A model generated the notes under the pieces. It did not search any database. It saw nothing but the letters and a program-made list of their open reading frames with translations, and had not been told where the DNA came from. Source: Streptomyces sp. SAJ15 (GTDB lineage: Bacteria > Actinomycetota > Actinomycetes > Streptomycetales > Streptomycetaceae). From it: a stretch of DNA of 64,000 nt. This document shows positions 49,822 to 60,748 of the stretch, piece after piece (position 1 is the stretch's first letter; the number at the start of each line of letters is the position of its first letter). The position numbers and the translations under genes are program-made. The DNA is taken from positions 62,001-126,000 of the forward strand of contig NZ_NISY01000001.1 of assembly GCF_007595705.1 (NCBI RefSeq), in the 5' to 3' direction.

Positions 49822-50115
49822 GCGGCCCGAGGGGCGTCGCGGTCGCCCCGCGACCGGGACTCGTCGCGCGACCGAGCGGCGAGGCGAGGGGCCGACAAGG
49901 GGGAGGGGCGAGGCGGCGGGGGAAACAGGCGGTGAGCGAAGGCGGCGCGACGGAAGGCGAGGCGGCCGGAAGGCGGACGTGGTGAAGGGGCGCGGCGGGC
50001 CGGACGTGGTGGAGCGGCGTGGCGGGCCGGACGTGGTGGAGGGGCGTGGCGGGCTGGTGAAGGGCGCGCGGAAAGGGCGAGGGGCGTCGGGCGTGGCCCG
50101 GCGCCCCTCGGCGTT
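49822..50115. other. Repeat-rich spacer after the kinase gene
   Basis: No gene is recognised. The sequence is purine-rich on the plus strand, with GGGGCGAGG-type words and a tandem repeat at 49991. Confidence 0.5.
49991..50063. repeat. 27-bp tandem repeat, 2.7 copies
   Basis: The unit begins CGYGGCGGGCCGGACGTGG. Copies lie at 49991-50017 and 50018-50044, with a partial third copy to 50063. It is non-coding as far as seen. Confidence 0.8.
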
Positions 50116-50142
50116 CGGGCCCGCGCGAGGTGCGCGGGCCCG
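50116..50142. terminator. Terminator between the kinase and korB genes
   Basis: CGGGCCCGCGC and GCGCGGGCCCG form an 11-bp perfect stem with a 5-nt loop, between convergent genes. Confidence 0.7.
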
Positions 50143-50184
50143 CTACCGGTTCGCCCACGTGACGTGCGCGGGCCTCGGCGGGTG

Positions 50185-51253
<1,069 letters not shown>

Positions 51254-51261
<8 letters not shown>

Positions 51262-53230
51262 TGATGGCCTCCTTGAGGCTGTGCTGAATAACCTCCGCGA
51301 GGTGGGTCGCGAGTTGCTCCGCCTTGAACGGCAGGCCCCGCACCTGGGTGAAGGACTCGGCGTCCACCAGGTACTTGGCGCGGATCAGGGTGGCGAGCTG
51401 ACCCAGGTTCATCTCCGGCACGATCACCTTGTCGTAACCGGCCAGCACCGTTCCCAGGTTGGCGGGGAACGGGTTCAGATGACGCAGGTGCGCCTGCGCG
51501 ATGACGCCCCCCGACGCCCGGATGCGCCGGACGGCCGCGGTGATCGGGCCGTAGGTGGAACCCCAGCCGAGCACCAGGACCCGCGCCTCCCCGCTCGGGT
51601 CGTCGACCACCAGGTCGGACACGGCGATGCCGTCGACCTTGGCCTGACGGGTGCGCACCATGTGGTCGTGGTTGGCGGGGTCGTAGGAGATGTTCCCGCT
51701 GCCGTCCTGCTTCTCGATCCCGCCGATGCGGTGCTCGAGCCCCGGCGTGCCCGGCACCGCCCAGGGGCGGGCCAGCGTCTGCGGGTCGCGCTTGTAGGGC
51801 CAGAACACCTCGGTGCCGTCGTCGAGGGTGTGGTTGGTCCCGGTGGCGAACTGCACCCGCAGGTCCGGCAGGTCCTCCACCTCCGGGATGCGCCAGGGCT
51901 CCGAGCCGTTGGCCAGGTAGCCGTCCGACAGCAGGAACACCGGGGTGCGGTAGGTCAGCGCGATCCGCGCGGCCTCCAGGGCGGCGTCGAAGCAGTCCGC
52001 GGGGGTGGCCGGGGCCACCACCGGCACCGGCGCCTCGCCGTTGCGCCCGTACATCGCCTGGAGCAGGTCCGCCTGCTCGGTCTTGGTGGGCAGGCCGGTG
52101 GAGGGGCCGCCGCGCTGGATGTCCACGATCAGCAGCGGCAGTTCCAGGCTCACCGCGAGACCGATGGTCTCGCTCTTGAGCGCCACGCCCGGACCGGAGG
52201 TGGTGGTCACCGCCAGCGAGCCGCCGAACGCCGCCCCCAACGCCGCGCCGATACCGGCGATCTCATCCTCCGCCTGGAACGTCCGCACGCCGAAGTTCTT
52301 GTGCCTGGACAGTTCGTGGAGGATGTCGGAGGCCGGGGTGATCGGATACGACCCCAGGTAGAGCGGCAGATCCGCCTGGCGGGAGGCGGCGATCAGGCCG
52401 TACGACAGCGCCAGGTTCCCGGAGATGTTCCGGTAGGTGCCGGCGGGGAACGCCGAGGTGGCGGGGGCGACCTCGTAGGAGACGGCGAAGTCCTCCGTGG
52501 TCTCGCCGAAGTTCCAGCCGGCCTGGAAGGCGGCGACGTTCGCCTCCGCGATCGCGGGCTTCTTCGCGAACTTCTTGCGCAGGAACTCCTCGGTCCCGTG
52601 GGTGGGCCGGTGGTACATCCACGACAGCAGCCCGAGCGCGAACATGTTCTTGCTGCGCTCGGCCTCCTTCCGGCTGAGCCCGAAGTCCTTCAGCGCCTCG
52701 ATCGTCAGTGTGGTCAGCGGCACCGGATGGACCCGGTAGGCGTCCAGCGACCCGTCCTCCAGCGGACTGGTCTCATACCCCACCTTGGCCATCGGCCGCT
52801 TGGTGAACTCGTCGGTGTTCACGATGATCTCCGCGCCGCGCGGCAGATCGCCGATGTTCGCCTTCAGCGCGGCCGGATTCATCGCGACCAGCACATTCGG
52901 CGCGTCACCGGGCGTGAGAATGTCGTGGTCCGCGAAATGCAACTGGAAACTCGACACGCCCGGCAGCGTCCCGGCGGGCGCCCGGATCTCGGCCGGGAAA
53001 TTCGGCAGCGTGGACAAATCATTGCCGAACGACGCCGTCTCCGAGGTGAACCGGTCACCCGTGAGCTGCATTCCGTCACCCGAGTCACCGGCAAACCGGA
53101 TGATCACCCGATCCAGACGGCGTACCTCTTTTGCGCCATCCGGTTGCCGCTGGCCCCCGACGAGCGTGTGCTCGCCCTCTTGCTCGGCTGGTTCGGCCTG
53201 CTCGGCCGGGCTACTGACCTGGCTGGTCAC
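51254..53230 (-). CDS. korA: 2-oxoacid:ferredoxin oxidoreductase subunit alpha (gamma-alpha fusion)
   Basis: 658 residues. The N-terminal part (about 35-225) is the gamma domain, RVIIRFAGDSGDGMQLTG, that joins CoA and the subunits. The rest is the alpha part with YLGSYPITPASDILHELS, FQAEDEIAGIGAALGAAFGG and TTTSGPGVALKSE for TPP-pyrimidine binding, and a domain II near the C-terminus. The fusion is the actinobacterial KorA form. GTG at 53230 was chosen because AGGGAGGT lies 8 nt ahead; longer starts are not supported by an RBS. It ends in korB. Together the pair supplies reduced ferredoxin. Confidence 0.95.
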
Positions 53231-53501
53231 TGCTTCGGACCTCCCTAGAGGCGACGCTTTGTGGACAGTCGGTGCCGACCGGTTGTCCCATGGCCATCGT
53301 ACGTCGGTAAGGGTGTCCATCCCTGAATAGATCACATGATGGACGCCCGTATCGGACACCTTTTTGTCACGCTTTGTTGCCCTCTGGTCGCCCCGTGGTC
53401 CCTTATCCAGCGGCCCTCCCTCACCGGTCGTCGGTTCTACGACTCGCGCTCTACCAGCAAGGATCTCCCGATGGGCCTGATCTGATGTCAGGTGTGGGCT
53501 T
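53231..53501. other. Gap upstream of korA and downstream of the response regulator
   Basis: No gene is recognised. On the minus strand a TACGAT element about 50 nt before the korA RBS is a possible -10. AT content is slightly raised near 53330-53370. Confidence 0.4.
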
Positions 53502-54173
53502 CTAGGAATTGAGGTACGTCAGCACCGCGAGCACCCGACGGTGATCGCCCTCACTCGGGGAGAGGCCGAGCTTGAGGAAGATGTTGCTGACGTGCTTTTC
53601 GACGGCGCCGTCGCTGACCACGAGCTGCTTGGCGATGGCGGAATTCGTCCGTCCTTCCGCCATCAGGCCCAGGACCTCGCGCTCGCGCGGGGTGAGCGCG
53701 GTCAGCACGTCCTGCTTGCGGCTGCGGCCCAGCAGCTGCGCGACCACCTCGGGGTCCAGGGCGGTGCCGCCGCTGGCGACCCGCACCACCGCGTCCACGA
53801 ACTCCCGGACCTCCGCCACCCGGTCCTTGAGCAGATAGCCGACGCCACGGCTGCTGCCGGCCAGCAGCTCCGTCGCGTACTGCTCCTCCACGTACTGCGA
53901 CAGCACGAGCACGCCCAGCTCCGGGTGGTCGCGGCGCAGCCGCACCGCCGCCCGCACCCCCTCGTCCGTGTGTGTCGGAGGCATCCGAACGTCGGCCACC
54001 ACCACGTCCGGCAGCTCCCCCTGGGCGGCCAGCTCCTTGATCGAGGCGAGCAGCGCCTCGGCGTCCCCCACGCCCGCGATCACCTCGTGCCCCCGGTCGG
54101 TCAGCAGCCGGGTCAGGCCCTCCCGAAGCAGCACCGAGTCCTCGGCGATGACCACCCGCACCTTGTCCTCCAC
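53502..54173 (-). CDS. Two-component response regulator, LuxR/NarL type
   Basis: 223 residues. Receiver domain 1-125: acidic pocket in VVIAEDSVLLREG, phospho-acceptor Asp in VVVADVRMPP, and the Lys in GYLLKDRV. The LuxR helix-turn-helix is at about 155-215 (LTPREREVLGLMAEGRTNSAIA, VEKHVSNIFLKLGL). GTG at 54173 is given; GTG at 54161 (product MRVVIAEDS) has a better RBS, GGAGG 5 nt ahead, and may be the real start. It lies 272 bp after histidine kinase A on the same strand and should be its partner; kinase B may share it. Confidence 0.92.
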   Translation of the reverse strand: MEDKVRVVIAEDSVLLREGLTRLLTDRGHEVIAGVGDAEALLASIKELAAQGELPDVVVADVRMPPTHTDEGVRAAVRLRRDHPELGVLVLSQYVEEQYATELLAGSSRGVGYLLKDRVAEVREFVDAVVRVASGGTALDPEVVAQLLGRSRKQDVLTALTPREREVLGLMAEGRTNSAIAKQLVVSDGAVEKHVSNIFLKLGLSPSEGDHRRVLAVLTYLNS

Positions 54174-54445
54174 GATCTTCTGACCCCCACGTCAACGGTT
54201 CGTGGGTCCAGCATTCCAGGATTCCCCCAGGGCCCGCGCACCCTGTGGACAACCTGCGTGGCGCGACGGCCGGCTGTGGACAACCCCGTCACCCGCGCCG
54301 GGGAACGGGCGCGGGTGACGGGGGGGACGAGGCGGGCGACGGCCGGGGCGGCGGGGACTGAGGCGGCGGAGGCGGCGGAGGCGGGCGATGCGGGCGGGCG
54401 CGTGAGGATGGGCGGTGGGAGCGGGCGGTGCGAGTGGGCGGCGGC
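54174..54445. other. GC-rich spacer between response regulator and histidine kinase A
   Basis: No gene is recognised. It contains short GAGGCGGCG repeats at about 54361-54390. Confidence 0.4.
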
Positions 54446-55786
54446 TCAGCCGCGCCAGGGCAGCTCCGCGGTGATCGCGGTGGGGCCGCCCGGCGGCGAG
54501 TCGACGACGAGAATGCCGTCCACCGCGTCGAGTCGCTCGGCCAGCCCGGCCAGCCCCGCACCGCCCGAGAGGACGGCGCCGCCCACCCCGTCGTCGGTGA
54601 CCTGGAGCATCAGCCGACCCTCGGCCCGCCACACGTCGATGGTGGCGCGATGCGCCCGGCTGTGCTTGCTGACGTTCTGGAGCAGCTCGGACACGGTGAA
54701 GTACGCGATGCCCTCGATCGCCGGGGCGGGCCGCTCCGGGAGGTCCACCATGACGTGCACCGGGACCGTGCAGCGCGCCGCCACGGCGGACAGCGCCGGG
54801 CCCAGTCCGCGGTCGGTGAGGATGGCGGGGTGGATGCCTCGGGCGAGGTCGCGGAGTTCTTGGAGGGCGAGTTTCACTTCGCCGTGGGCGTCGTCGACCA
54901 TGCGGGCGGCGGCTTCGGGGTCTTCGAGGAGTTTTTCCTTGGCGAGGCCGAGGTCCATGGCGAGGGCGACGAGGCGGGCCTGGGCCCCGTCGTGCAGGTC
55001 GCGTTCGATGCGGCGCAGGTCGGCGGCGGCGGTGTCGACCACCGTCCCCCGATCCGACTCCAGCTCCCAGACCCGCGTCGCCAGCCGGGACGGCCCCAGC
55101 AGCCCGGAGACCAGCAGCCGGTCCACCGCGGTCAGCCCGCGGAACAGCCAGGGCGAGGCGAGCACCAGCAGCGCGCCGCAAGCCGAGGTCAGGGCGGCCT
55201 CCAAGGGGGTCTCGAGGTAGATGTTCTCGGTGCCGTCCTCGTTGCCGTAGAGCTGAATACCGGGCTGGTCCCCGTACTCCGGGAGGGTCCACTTCCACAG
55301 CGGGTACGTGAGCATGGTCCAGCCGAGCGTCCACAGCGTCACCGAGACGACGAAGCCGAATATCGCCCAGGGGAAGTGGAGGATCGCGTAGAGCACATGG
55401 CGCCAGGAGGTGCCGCTCTTGAGCAGGGCGACCACCCAGCCGACGACCCCGCCCGAGCCCTTCTTCCGGCTCGCGACCCGGACCGGCTCCGGCTCGGCCA
55501 CGTCCAGCCGGAGCAGCGCACGGGCCCGCACCCGCTCCACGACCCCGAGACCGCGGCAGCCCGCCAGGGCGACGCCCAGCACCGGGATGCCGAGGAAGGT
55601 GATCAGCAGCCCGACGCCCAGGGAGAGCATCGCGATCGCGTAGGTGAACGACACCACGGCCATCGGGAGGCTCAGCAGCAGGTACAGGAACTCCCGCCAG
55701 GCACGGCCTTCGAACGGCGCGCGCAGCACCGCGGGCACCCCACTCCGGGACTCCACTCTGGTCTCCGGTCCGTATGCGCTGGCCAT
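54446..55786 (-). CDS. Sensor histidine kinase A
   Basis: 446 residues. An N-terminal four- or five-span membrane sensor (FLYLLLSLPMAVVSFTYAIAM, LITFLGIPVLGVALAG, and two later spans) resembles the 'putative sensor' domain common in actinobacteria. It is followed by the HisKA_3 dimerisation helix with the phospho-His in RIERDLHDGAQARLVAL, and an ATPase domain with VSELLQNVSKHSRA (N box) and DDGVGGA, GLAGLAERL. ATG with GGAGGAC ahead. A 265-bp segment covering the His region is almost identical to kinase B. The signal is unknown. Confidence 0.92.
   Translation of the reverse strand: MASAYGPETRVESRSGVPAVLRAPFEGRAWREFLYLLLSLPMAVVSFTYAIAMLSLGVGLLITFLGIPVLGVALAGCRGLGVVERVRARALLRLDVAEPEPVRVASRKKGSGGVVGWVVALLKSGTSWRHVLYAILHFPWAIFGFVVSVTLWTLGWTMLTYPLWKWTLPEYGDQPGIQLYGNEDGTENIYLETPLEAALTSACGALLVLASPWLFRGLTAVDRLLVSGLLGPSRLATRVWELESDRGTVVDTAAADLRRIERDLHDGAQARLVALAMDLGLAKEKLLEDPEAAARMVDDAHGEVKLALQELRDLARGIHPAILTDRGLGPALSAVAARCTVPVHVMVDLPERPAPAIEGIAYFTVSELLQNVSKHSRAHRATIDVWRAEGRLMLQVTDDGVGGAVLSGGAGLAGLAERLDAVDGILVVDSPPGGPTAITAELPWRG
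54802..55066. repeat. 265-bp near-identical block, copy 1 (in histidine kinase A)
   Basis: It aligns without gaps to 56404-56668 (constant offset 1602) with only two mismatches that I can count, while the flanks diverge sharply. It codes the phospho-His helix region. Confidence 0.85.
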
Positions 55787-56017
55787 GTCGTCGTCCGTCC
55801 TCCGCAACTGGTTCCTCGCTGGGATGATCTCCAGACTGTCTCCAGCGTGGCGGAGCGCGACTCCTCGGACCATGGAGCCGGTAGGTCTCTTCATGGTGGG
55901 GTTAGCCCTACCTCGGGTGATCTCGCTCCGCGGAGCCGGGGCGGGGTCCCGGCCCGGCGCCGCACCAGAACCCGGCTCCGGATTCCGCTCGTACGGGAAC
56001 CGCCCGTCCGGGACCCG
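55787..56017. other. Gap between the two histidine kinase genes
   Basis: A 231-bp gap with no gene. It should hold the kinase A promoter, but no clear -10/-35 pair is seen. Confidence 0.4.
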
Positions 56018-57217
56018 CTAGGCGGTCCTGGCGCCGCCGCTCGCGACCCGGTTCCGCCAGGGCAGCTCGGCGGTGACCGTCGTCGGGCCGCCGACCGGGG
56101 AGTCGACGGCGAACAGGCCGTCGACCGAGCGGAGCCGCTCGGCCAGGCCCGCCAGTCCGCTGCCGGCGTCGACGCTGGCGCCGCCCTGCCCGTCGTCCCG
56201 CACCTGGATCAGCAGCCGGTCGGCGGACCGCCACAGTTCGATCTCCGCGGTCCGCGCCCGGCTGTGCTTGCTGATGTTCTGGAGCAGCTCGGAGACGGTG
56301 AAGTAGGCGATGCCCTCGATGGCGGGCGCCGGGCGGTCGGCCAGGTCGACGGAGACCTTCACGGGCACGGTGCACCGCGCGGCGACCGAGGACAGCGCCG
56401 CGTCCAGTCCGCGGTCGGTGAGGATGGCGGGGTGGATGCCTCGGGCGAGGTCGCGGAGTTCTTGGAGGGCGAGTTTCACTTCGCCGTGGGCGTCGTCGAC
56501 CATGCGGGCGGCGGCTTCGGGGTCTTCGAGGAGTTTTTCCTTGGCGAGGCCGAGGTCCATGGCGAGGGCGACGAGGCGGGCCTGGGCTCCGTCGTGGAGG
56601 TCGCGTTCGATGCGGCGCAGGTCGGCGGCGGCGGTGTCGACCACCGTCCCCCGATCCGACTCCAGCTCGGCGATCCGCCGCTCCAGCTCGTCGGAGGGCG
56701 ACAACAGCGTGCGCGCCATCATGCGGTCGGCGTCGGCCAGGCCGCGCGCGATCCACGGCAGCACCGGCCAGGCGATGAACAGGGCGACGAGAACGACGGT
56801 GAAGGTGAGCACGCCCCAGGGCAGTCGGATGATCGAGTGGAGTGTGCTCCGCCAGGCCACCGGGTCCTTCAGCGCCTGCCACAGCCAGGAGAAGAAGTCG
56901 CCGCCCTTGCGACGCGGCAGCGGGCTGGGCTCGTCGATGCGCACGCCCAGCAGGGAGCGCGCCCGGCGCCGCTCGAACGAGCCGAGCAGCCGGCTGCCCG
57001 CCAGGCCGAGCGTCAGCAGCGGCAGGCCGACCACCGTGATCGAGAGCAGCACGCCCGCGTACAGCCACAGGGACACGAAGGTGAAGCCGACGATCGCCAC
57101 CGGGAGATTCGCCAGGAGATAGGCGATCTCCTTCCAGGTGTGCACGGGCATCGGGAGAGTGGGGGTCGGCAGCCGGTCGGCCTCGGCGGCCTCACCGGCG
57201 TCTGAGCGGGCGGTCAT
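56018..57217 (-). CDS. Sensor histidine kinase B
   Basis: 399 residues. It has four spans: IAYLLANLPVAIVGFTFVSL, GVLLSITVVGLPLLTLGLAG, and two near 130-165. Then follow the same HisKA_3 region with RIERDLHDGAQARLVAL and an ATPase domain with VSELLQNISKHSRAR, DDGQGG and SGLAGLAERL. It lacks the longer inserted loop between spans seen in kinase A. No own response regulator is adjacent, so it may feed the regulator at 53502 or a distant one. ATG start. Confidence 0.92.
   Translation of the reverse strand: MTARSDAGEAAEADRLPTPTLPMPVHTWKEIAYLLANLPVAIVGFTFVSLWLYAGVLLSITVVGLPLLTLGLAGSRLLGSFERRRARSLLGVRIDEPSPLPRRKGGDFFSWLWQALKDPVAWRSTLHSIIRLPWGVLTFTVVLVALFIAWPVLPWIARGLADADRMMARTLLSPSDELERRIAELESDRGTVVDTAAADLRRIERDLHDGAQARLVALAMDLGLAKEKLLEDPEAAARMVDDAHGEVKLALQELRDLARGIHPAILTDRGLDAALSSVAARCTVPVKVSVDLADRPAPAIEGIAYFTVSELLQNISKHSRARTAEIELWRSADRLLIQVRDDGQGGASVDAGSGLAGLAERLRSVDGLFAVDSPVGGPTTVTAELPWRNRVASGGARTA
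56404..56668. repeat. 265-bp near-identical block, copy 2 (in histidine kinase B)
   Basis: Partner of 54802-55066. The coded protein is the same over about 85 residues from ESDRGTVVDTAA to ILTDRGL. Confidence 0.85.
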
Positions 57218-57269
57218 ACGGCACAGACTGCCGCCCGCGCGGGCCCGCAGCCAAGGCGGGCCCCTAAGA

Positions 57270-57388
57270 GAGCACCGCGCGGGGCGGCCCTACGGAAGCA
57301 CCGCGCGGGCCGTCTGTACGGGAAGCCCCACCGGGCCGGCCGTACAGGAGCCCGCGCGGTCCTACGGGGCACCGCGCGGACCGTGCCG
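57270..57388. repeat. Degenerate 26-bp tandem repeat, about 4.5 copies
   Basis: Units of the form AGCACCGCGCGGGSCG followed by a CTACGG-type end start at 57270, 57296, 57323 and 57349, with a last partial copy. Confidence 0.65.
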
Positions 57389-57645
57389 TTCACCGCGCAC
57401 AGCGGCGTCCATGGTCACGACAGCGCAACGCGCCCCCGCGGCGGTCGCCACGGCACGAGGCGGCGCGTGAGCGGGGGCGCACCACCATGTCTGCGACAAA
57501 GCGTGCACGCCACGTGTGCGGGGTGTGCGTGGACGGCTACCCAGTGGGCATAGAGGTGGGGGAGAGGCGGGGGACGCGCGTGGCCGCCGGCGGGGTGGTG
57601 CCGTCGCATGCCGGACGGCCGACCCACCCCGGCTCCCGCAGGGCC

Positions 57646-57651
57646 TAGACT
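57646..57651 (+). promoter_or_regulatory. Candidate -10 box of the second nuo cluster
   Basis: TAGACT lies 88 nt before the nuoA2 start. No clear -35 is seen. Confidence 0.4.
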
Positions 57652-57738
57652 CCCGTCCGTACGGATCGTCGAATATCCCAACGTCGACGAGCAGCAGGCC
57701 AGCGCCAGCGGGCAGGACAGGGAGCGAGGGGCGGACAC

Positions 57739-58158
57739 GTGCCGGAGGCGACCGTGCGCACCATGAGTGTCCAGCATGTCCAACTCGCGGCCGACTACTT
57801 CGACAGCTATTCGGTGGTCGGCCTGCTCGGCGTGGTCGGCGTCCTCTTCGTCGCCGTGGCCTTCGGGGCCGGGCGGCTGCTGCGGCCCGTGGTCCCGACG
57901 CCCGAGAAGCTGCTCACGTACGAATGCGGAGTGGATCCGGTCGGCGAGGGCTGGGCCCACACCCAGATCCGCTATTACGTCTACGCTTTCTTGTATGTGA
58001 TCTTCGCGGTGGACGCGATCTTCCTCTTCCCGTGGGCGACGGTGTTCGCCGCACCCGGCTTCGGCGCCACGACGCTGGTGGAGATGTTCATCTTCCTCGG
58101 CTTCCTCGCCGTGGGCCTCCTGTACGCATGGAAGAAGGGCGTCCTCGAATGGACGTGA
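57739..58158 (+). CDS. nuoA2: Complex I subunit A, second copy
   Basis: 139 residues with three spans. The loop [22 protein letters not shown] keeps the conserved Cys, and [15 protein letters not shown] keeps the TM2 acid. It is about 20 residues longer at the N-terminus than the main NuoA. GTG with GGGAGCGAGGGGCGG ahead. It begins a second cluster that carries A, B, C, H, I, J, K and L only. Confidence 0.95.
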   Translation: MPEATVRTMSVQHVQLAADYFDSYSVVGLLGVVGVLFVAVAFGAGRLLRPVVPTPEKLLTYECGVDPVGEGWAHTQIRYYVYAFLYVIFAVDAIFLFPWATVFAAPGFGATTLVEMFIFLGFLAVGLLYAWKKGVLEWT

Positions 58159-58922
58159 CCCCTGTGACTCCCGGGACTCCAGTGACCCCCGCGAACGCCT
58201 CGTCGGCCACCCCCGCTGCCAGCGCCGCCACGCCCGCGGCCGCGTCCTCCGCGGCCCCCGAGCTCCTGCCGGAGCCGCGGCGCCTGGGCGTGCTGTCGCG
58301 CCTCGCCCCCGAGCCCATGAAGGTGGTCCTGAACTGGGGCCGCCGCTACAGCCTGTGGGTCTTCAACTTCGGGCTGGCGTGCTGTGCGATCGAGTTCATC
58401 GCGGCGTCCATGTCCCGCCACGACTTCATCCGGCTCGGCGTGATCCCGTTCGCGCCCGGCCCCCGCCAGGCCGATCTCATGATCGTCTCTGGCACGGTCA
58501 CCGACAAGATGGCGCCCGCGGTGAAGCGGCTGTACGAGCAGATGCCCGAGCCGAAGTACGTGATCTCCTTCGGCGCCTGCTCCAACTGCGGCGGTCCCTA
58601 CTGGGACTCCTACTCCGTGACCAAGGGCGTGGACCAGATCATCCCCGTCGACGTCTACGTGCCCGGCTGCCCGCCCCGCCCCGAGGCCCTCCTCCAGGGC
58701 ATCCTCAAGCTCCAGGAGAAGATCGCCGACGAGTCGCTGGGCGAGCGGTACGCCGCCCCCGGCGCGGGCACGGGGCGCGCCTCCTCAAGCGCCCTGCGCA
58801 GCGGGCTGATCATGCCTCCGCCGCCGCCCGGCGCCGCTCCGACAAGCGCCGCCGTCACTCCGGACGCGGGCACGCCGGACGCGGACAGTCCGGACGCCCC
58901 GCGTGGAGAGGGCGACCGATGA
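58149..58922 (+). CDS. nuoB2: Complex I subunit B, second copy
   Basis: 257 residues. An Ala/Thr/Pro-rich N-terminal stretch of about 45 residues precedes the core. The four N2 cluster ligands are kept: Cys78-Cys79 (LACCAIEF), Cys144 (FGACSNCGG) and Cys174 (VPGCPPRP). The product ends with a further variable tail of 60 residues. ATG overlaps the nuoA2 end. A complete N2 site without a NuoD in the cluster means that the quinone pocket must use another NuoD-like protein. Confidence 0.95.
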   Translation: MDVTPVTPGTPVTPANASSATPAASAATPAAASSAAPELLPEPRRLGVLSRLAPEPMKVVLNWGRRYSLWVFNFGLACCAIEFIAASMSRHDFIRLGVIPFAPGPRQADLMIVSGTVTDKMAPAVKRLYEQMPEPKYVISFGACSNCGGPYWDSYSVTKGVDQIIPVDVYVPGCPPRPEALLQGILKLQEKIADESLGERYAAPGAGTGRASSSALRSGLIMPPPPPGAAPTSAAVTPDAGTPDADSPDAPRGEGDR

Positions 58923-60748
58923 CCGAACGCGACGAACGGCCCGCGGGCCCGCCGGCCGCCGAGACCATCGAGGCCGAGACCGCTGGGGCCGTCGGTACCG
59001 GCGGTACCGCTGAAGCGCCCGGGACCGCTGGGGCCGGCGGGACCGCTGAGGCCACCGGGACCGCTGCGGCCCACGGGACCACTGAGTCCGCTGGAACCAC
59101 TGAGTCCGCTGGAACCACAGAGCCCGCTGGAACCACAGAGCCGCAGCCCGCGGAGCCGCCGGTCGGCTGGCTGCCCGGCCCGGCCGACGAGATCTTCGGC
59201 GCGGGTGCCACGGCCGAGGAGAGCTACGACCTGCTCACGGTCGACGTCCCCGCCGCCGCGTGGCTGACCGCCCTGGAGGCCGCCCGCTCCACGCTGGGCT
59301 GCACCTATTTCGACTGGCTGAGCGCCGTCGACGAGCCGGGCACCGGCTTCCGCGTCGCCGCGCACGTCGTCGCGCTCCCCGGCGCCGGGCCCTCCGCCAG
59401 GCCGGCCGAGGGCGGCGCCACGACCGTACGGCGCCTGCTCGTACGGACCACCGTGCCGCACGAGGCGCCGGCGCTGCCCACCGCCACCGGCGTGTACGCG
59501 GGCGCGGCGTGGCACGAGCGCGAGACGCACGAGATGTTCGGCATCGGCTTCACCGGCCACCCGCACCTGGCGCCGCTGCTGCTCCCGGACAGCTTCGAGG
59601 GGCACCCGCTGCGCAAGGACTTCGTGCTGGCCGCGCGCGTGGCCAAGGCATGGCCGGGCGCCAAGGAGCCGGGAGAGTCCGACCACGGCGGCCCCAAGCG
59701 CCGCCAGATGCTTCCGCCCGGCGTTCCCGACCCCAACGAGTGGGGCCCGCTCAAGGGCCAGCTCCCCGCGGCCCCCGCCCGCCCGGCCCGAGGCGCCCGC
59801 GCCGCGGGTGCGGCGGCGGGCGAGCGCCCGGCACGCCGTACCCGTACCGCCGCCGCGGGCTCCGCGAGCCAGTCCACCGGCGCCGCCGCGACGAGCCCGG
59901 CTGCCGCGGAGGCGGCGCCGGCCACCACCCCGCGCCGCGCGCGGAGCGCGAGCGCCGGCTCCGCGAGCCAGCGCGGCGCGGCGGAGCCCACGACCGAGCA
60001 GGCATCCGAGCAGGCGTCTGGTCAGCCCGGAACCGCCGCACCGGCGCGCCGCGCGCGGAGTGCCGACGACGGTTCGGCGAGCCAGCGCCCGGCGGCCGCA
60101 CCGCCGACCTCCGACGCCCCACGGCCCGACGCCCCGCAGCCCGACGCCGCGGCCGGCCCGCCGCAGACCGCCGCACCGGCCGGTCCGCGCCGCGCGCGCA
60201 GCGCCGGCGCCGGTTCGGCAAGCCAGCGGGCGGCAGCCGCGGCCTCGGCTGCGGCCGGGGAGTCGGCGAAGGCCGCCGACGCCTCACAGACAGCCGCCGA
60301 CGCCTCAGAGACGACGGACGCCGCCGCGCAGCCGCGCGGGTCGGCGGCACCGGCCGCCGGCACCGCGGCGCGCCCCGCTCCGCCGCGCACCCGCTCGGCC
60401 GACGCGCCCTGGCACCACGCCCGCCCGGCGTTCGACGAGCCCGACACGGCCGCCGAGGACGCCGCAAAGGAGTCCAAGCCCGCCGAGGACGCCGCCACAG
60501 AGTCCAAGCCCGCCGAGGACGCCGCCACAGAGTCCAAGCCCGCCGAGGACGCCGCCACAGAGTCCAAGCCCGCCGAGGACGCGGCAGAGGGGGCGTCGCG
60601 GGAGGCTCGGGACGCGGCCGCCGAGGACGCCTCCGGCGCGGCCCCCGCTTCGGGCGCCGAGGCGCCCGGCAGCCCCGACCCGGGCCCCGCTCCCACCCCG
60701 ACCCCTGACCCCGACCCCGACCCCGGACACGATGGAGGCGACAGGTGA
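58919..60748 (+). CDS. nuoC2: Complex I subunit C, second copy, with long repetitive tail
   Basis: 609 residues, over twice the size of the main NuoC. Order: Thr/Glu/Ala-rich repeats ([10 protein letters not shown]) at 20-75; the conserved 30-kDa domain at about 85-260, with [20 protein letters not shown] and [10 protein letters not shown]; then a tail of over 300 residues. That tail holds four RRxRxAxxGSASQ motifs, a [12 protein letters not shown] element, four [10 protein letters not shown] decapeptides and a Pro/Asp/Gly end. The tail looks disordered. No NuoD domain is fused to it. ATG overlaps the nuoB2 stop. The tail may recruit a partner or RNA, or be a spacer; nothing shows which. Confidence 0.9.
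   Translation: MTERDERPAGPPAAETIEAETAGAVGTGGTAEAPGTAGAGGTAEATGTAAAHGTTESAGTTESAGTTEPAGTTEPQPAEPPVGWLPGPADEIFGAGATAEESYDLLTVDVPAAAWLTALEAARSTLGCTYFDWLSAVDEPGTGFRVAAHVVALPGAGPSARPAEGGATTVRRLLVRTTVPHEAPALPTATGVYAGAAWHERETHEMFGIGFTGHPHLAPLLLPDSFEGHPLRKDFVLAARVAKAWPGAKEPGESDHGGPKRRQMLPPGVPDPNEWGPLKGQLPAAPARPARGARAAGAAAGERPARRTRTAAAGSASQSTGAAATSPAAAEAAPATTPRRARSASAGSASQRGAAEPTTEQASEQASGQPGTAAPARRARSADDGSASQRPAAAPPTSDAPRPDAPQPDAAAGPPQTAAPAGPRRARSAGAGSASQRAAAAASAAAGESAKAADASQTAADASETTDAAAQPRGSAAPAAGTAARPAPPRTRSADAPWHHARPAFDEPDTAAEDAAKESKPAEDAATESKPAEDAATESKPAEDAATESKPAEDAAEGASREARDAAAEDASGAAPASGAEAPGSPDPGPAPTPTPDPDPDPGHDGGDR
60451..60582. repeat. 30-bp tandem repeat in nuoC2, 4.4 copies
   Basis: Units of CGCCGAGGACGCCGCCACAG plus AGTCCAAGCC lie at 60451 (variant), 60481, 60511 and 60541, with a partial copy at 60571. 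They are in frame and code [10 protein letters not shown]. The middle three are identical, which signs recent expansion. Confidence 0.95.

Larger units (their letters stand above)
57218..57738. other. Divergent regulatory gap before the second nuo cluster
   Basis: A 521-bp gap with no gene recognised. It has a 26-bp degenerate repeat set on the kinase side and a -10 box and the palindrome TCCGTACGGA (57656-57665) on the nuoA2 side. No Rex-like site such as that before nuoA is seen. Confidence 0.5.

Noticed and set aside
49991..50063. CRISPR-like or protein-coding 27-bp repeat
   Set aside because: There are no spacers between copies, and the only open frame through it (minus strand) has no RBS or known domain.
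58149..58922. NuoB2 as a hydrogenase or formate-lyase small subunit
   Set aside because: The CC, GAC and PGCPP spacing and the A2-B2-C2-H2-I2-J2-K2-L2 order match complex I; no large hydrogenase subunit is nearby.
60451..60582. CRISPR-like array of 30-bp repeats
   Set aside because: The copies are directly adjacent without spacers and are in frame with NuoC2, so it is a coding tandem repeat.
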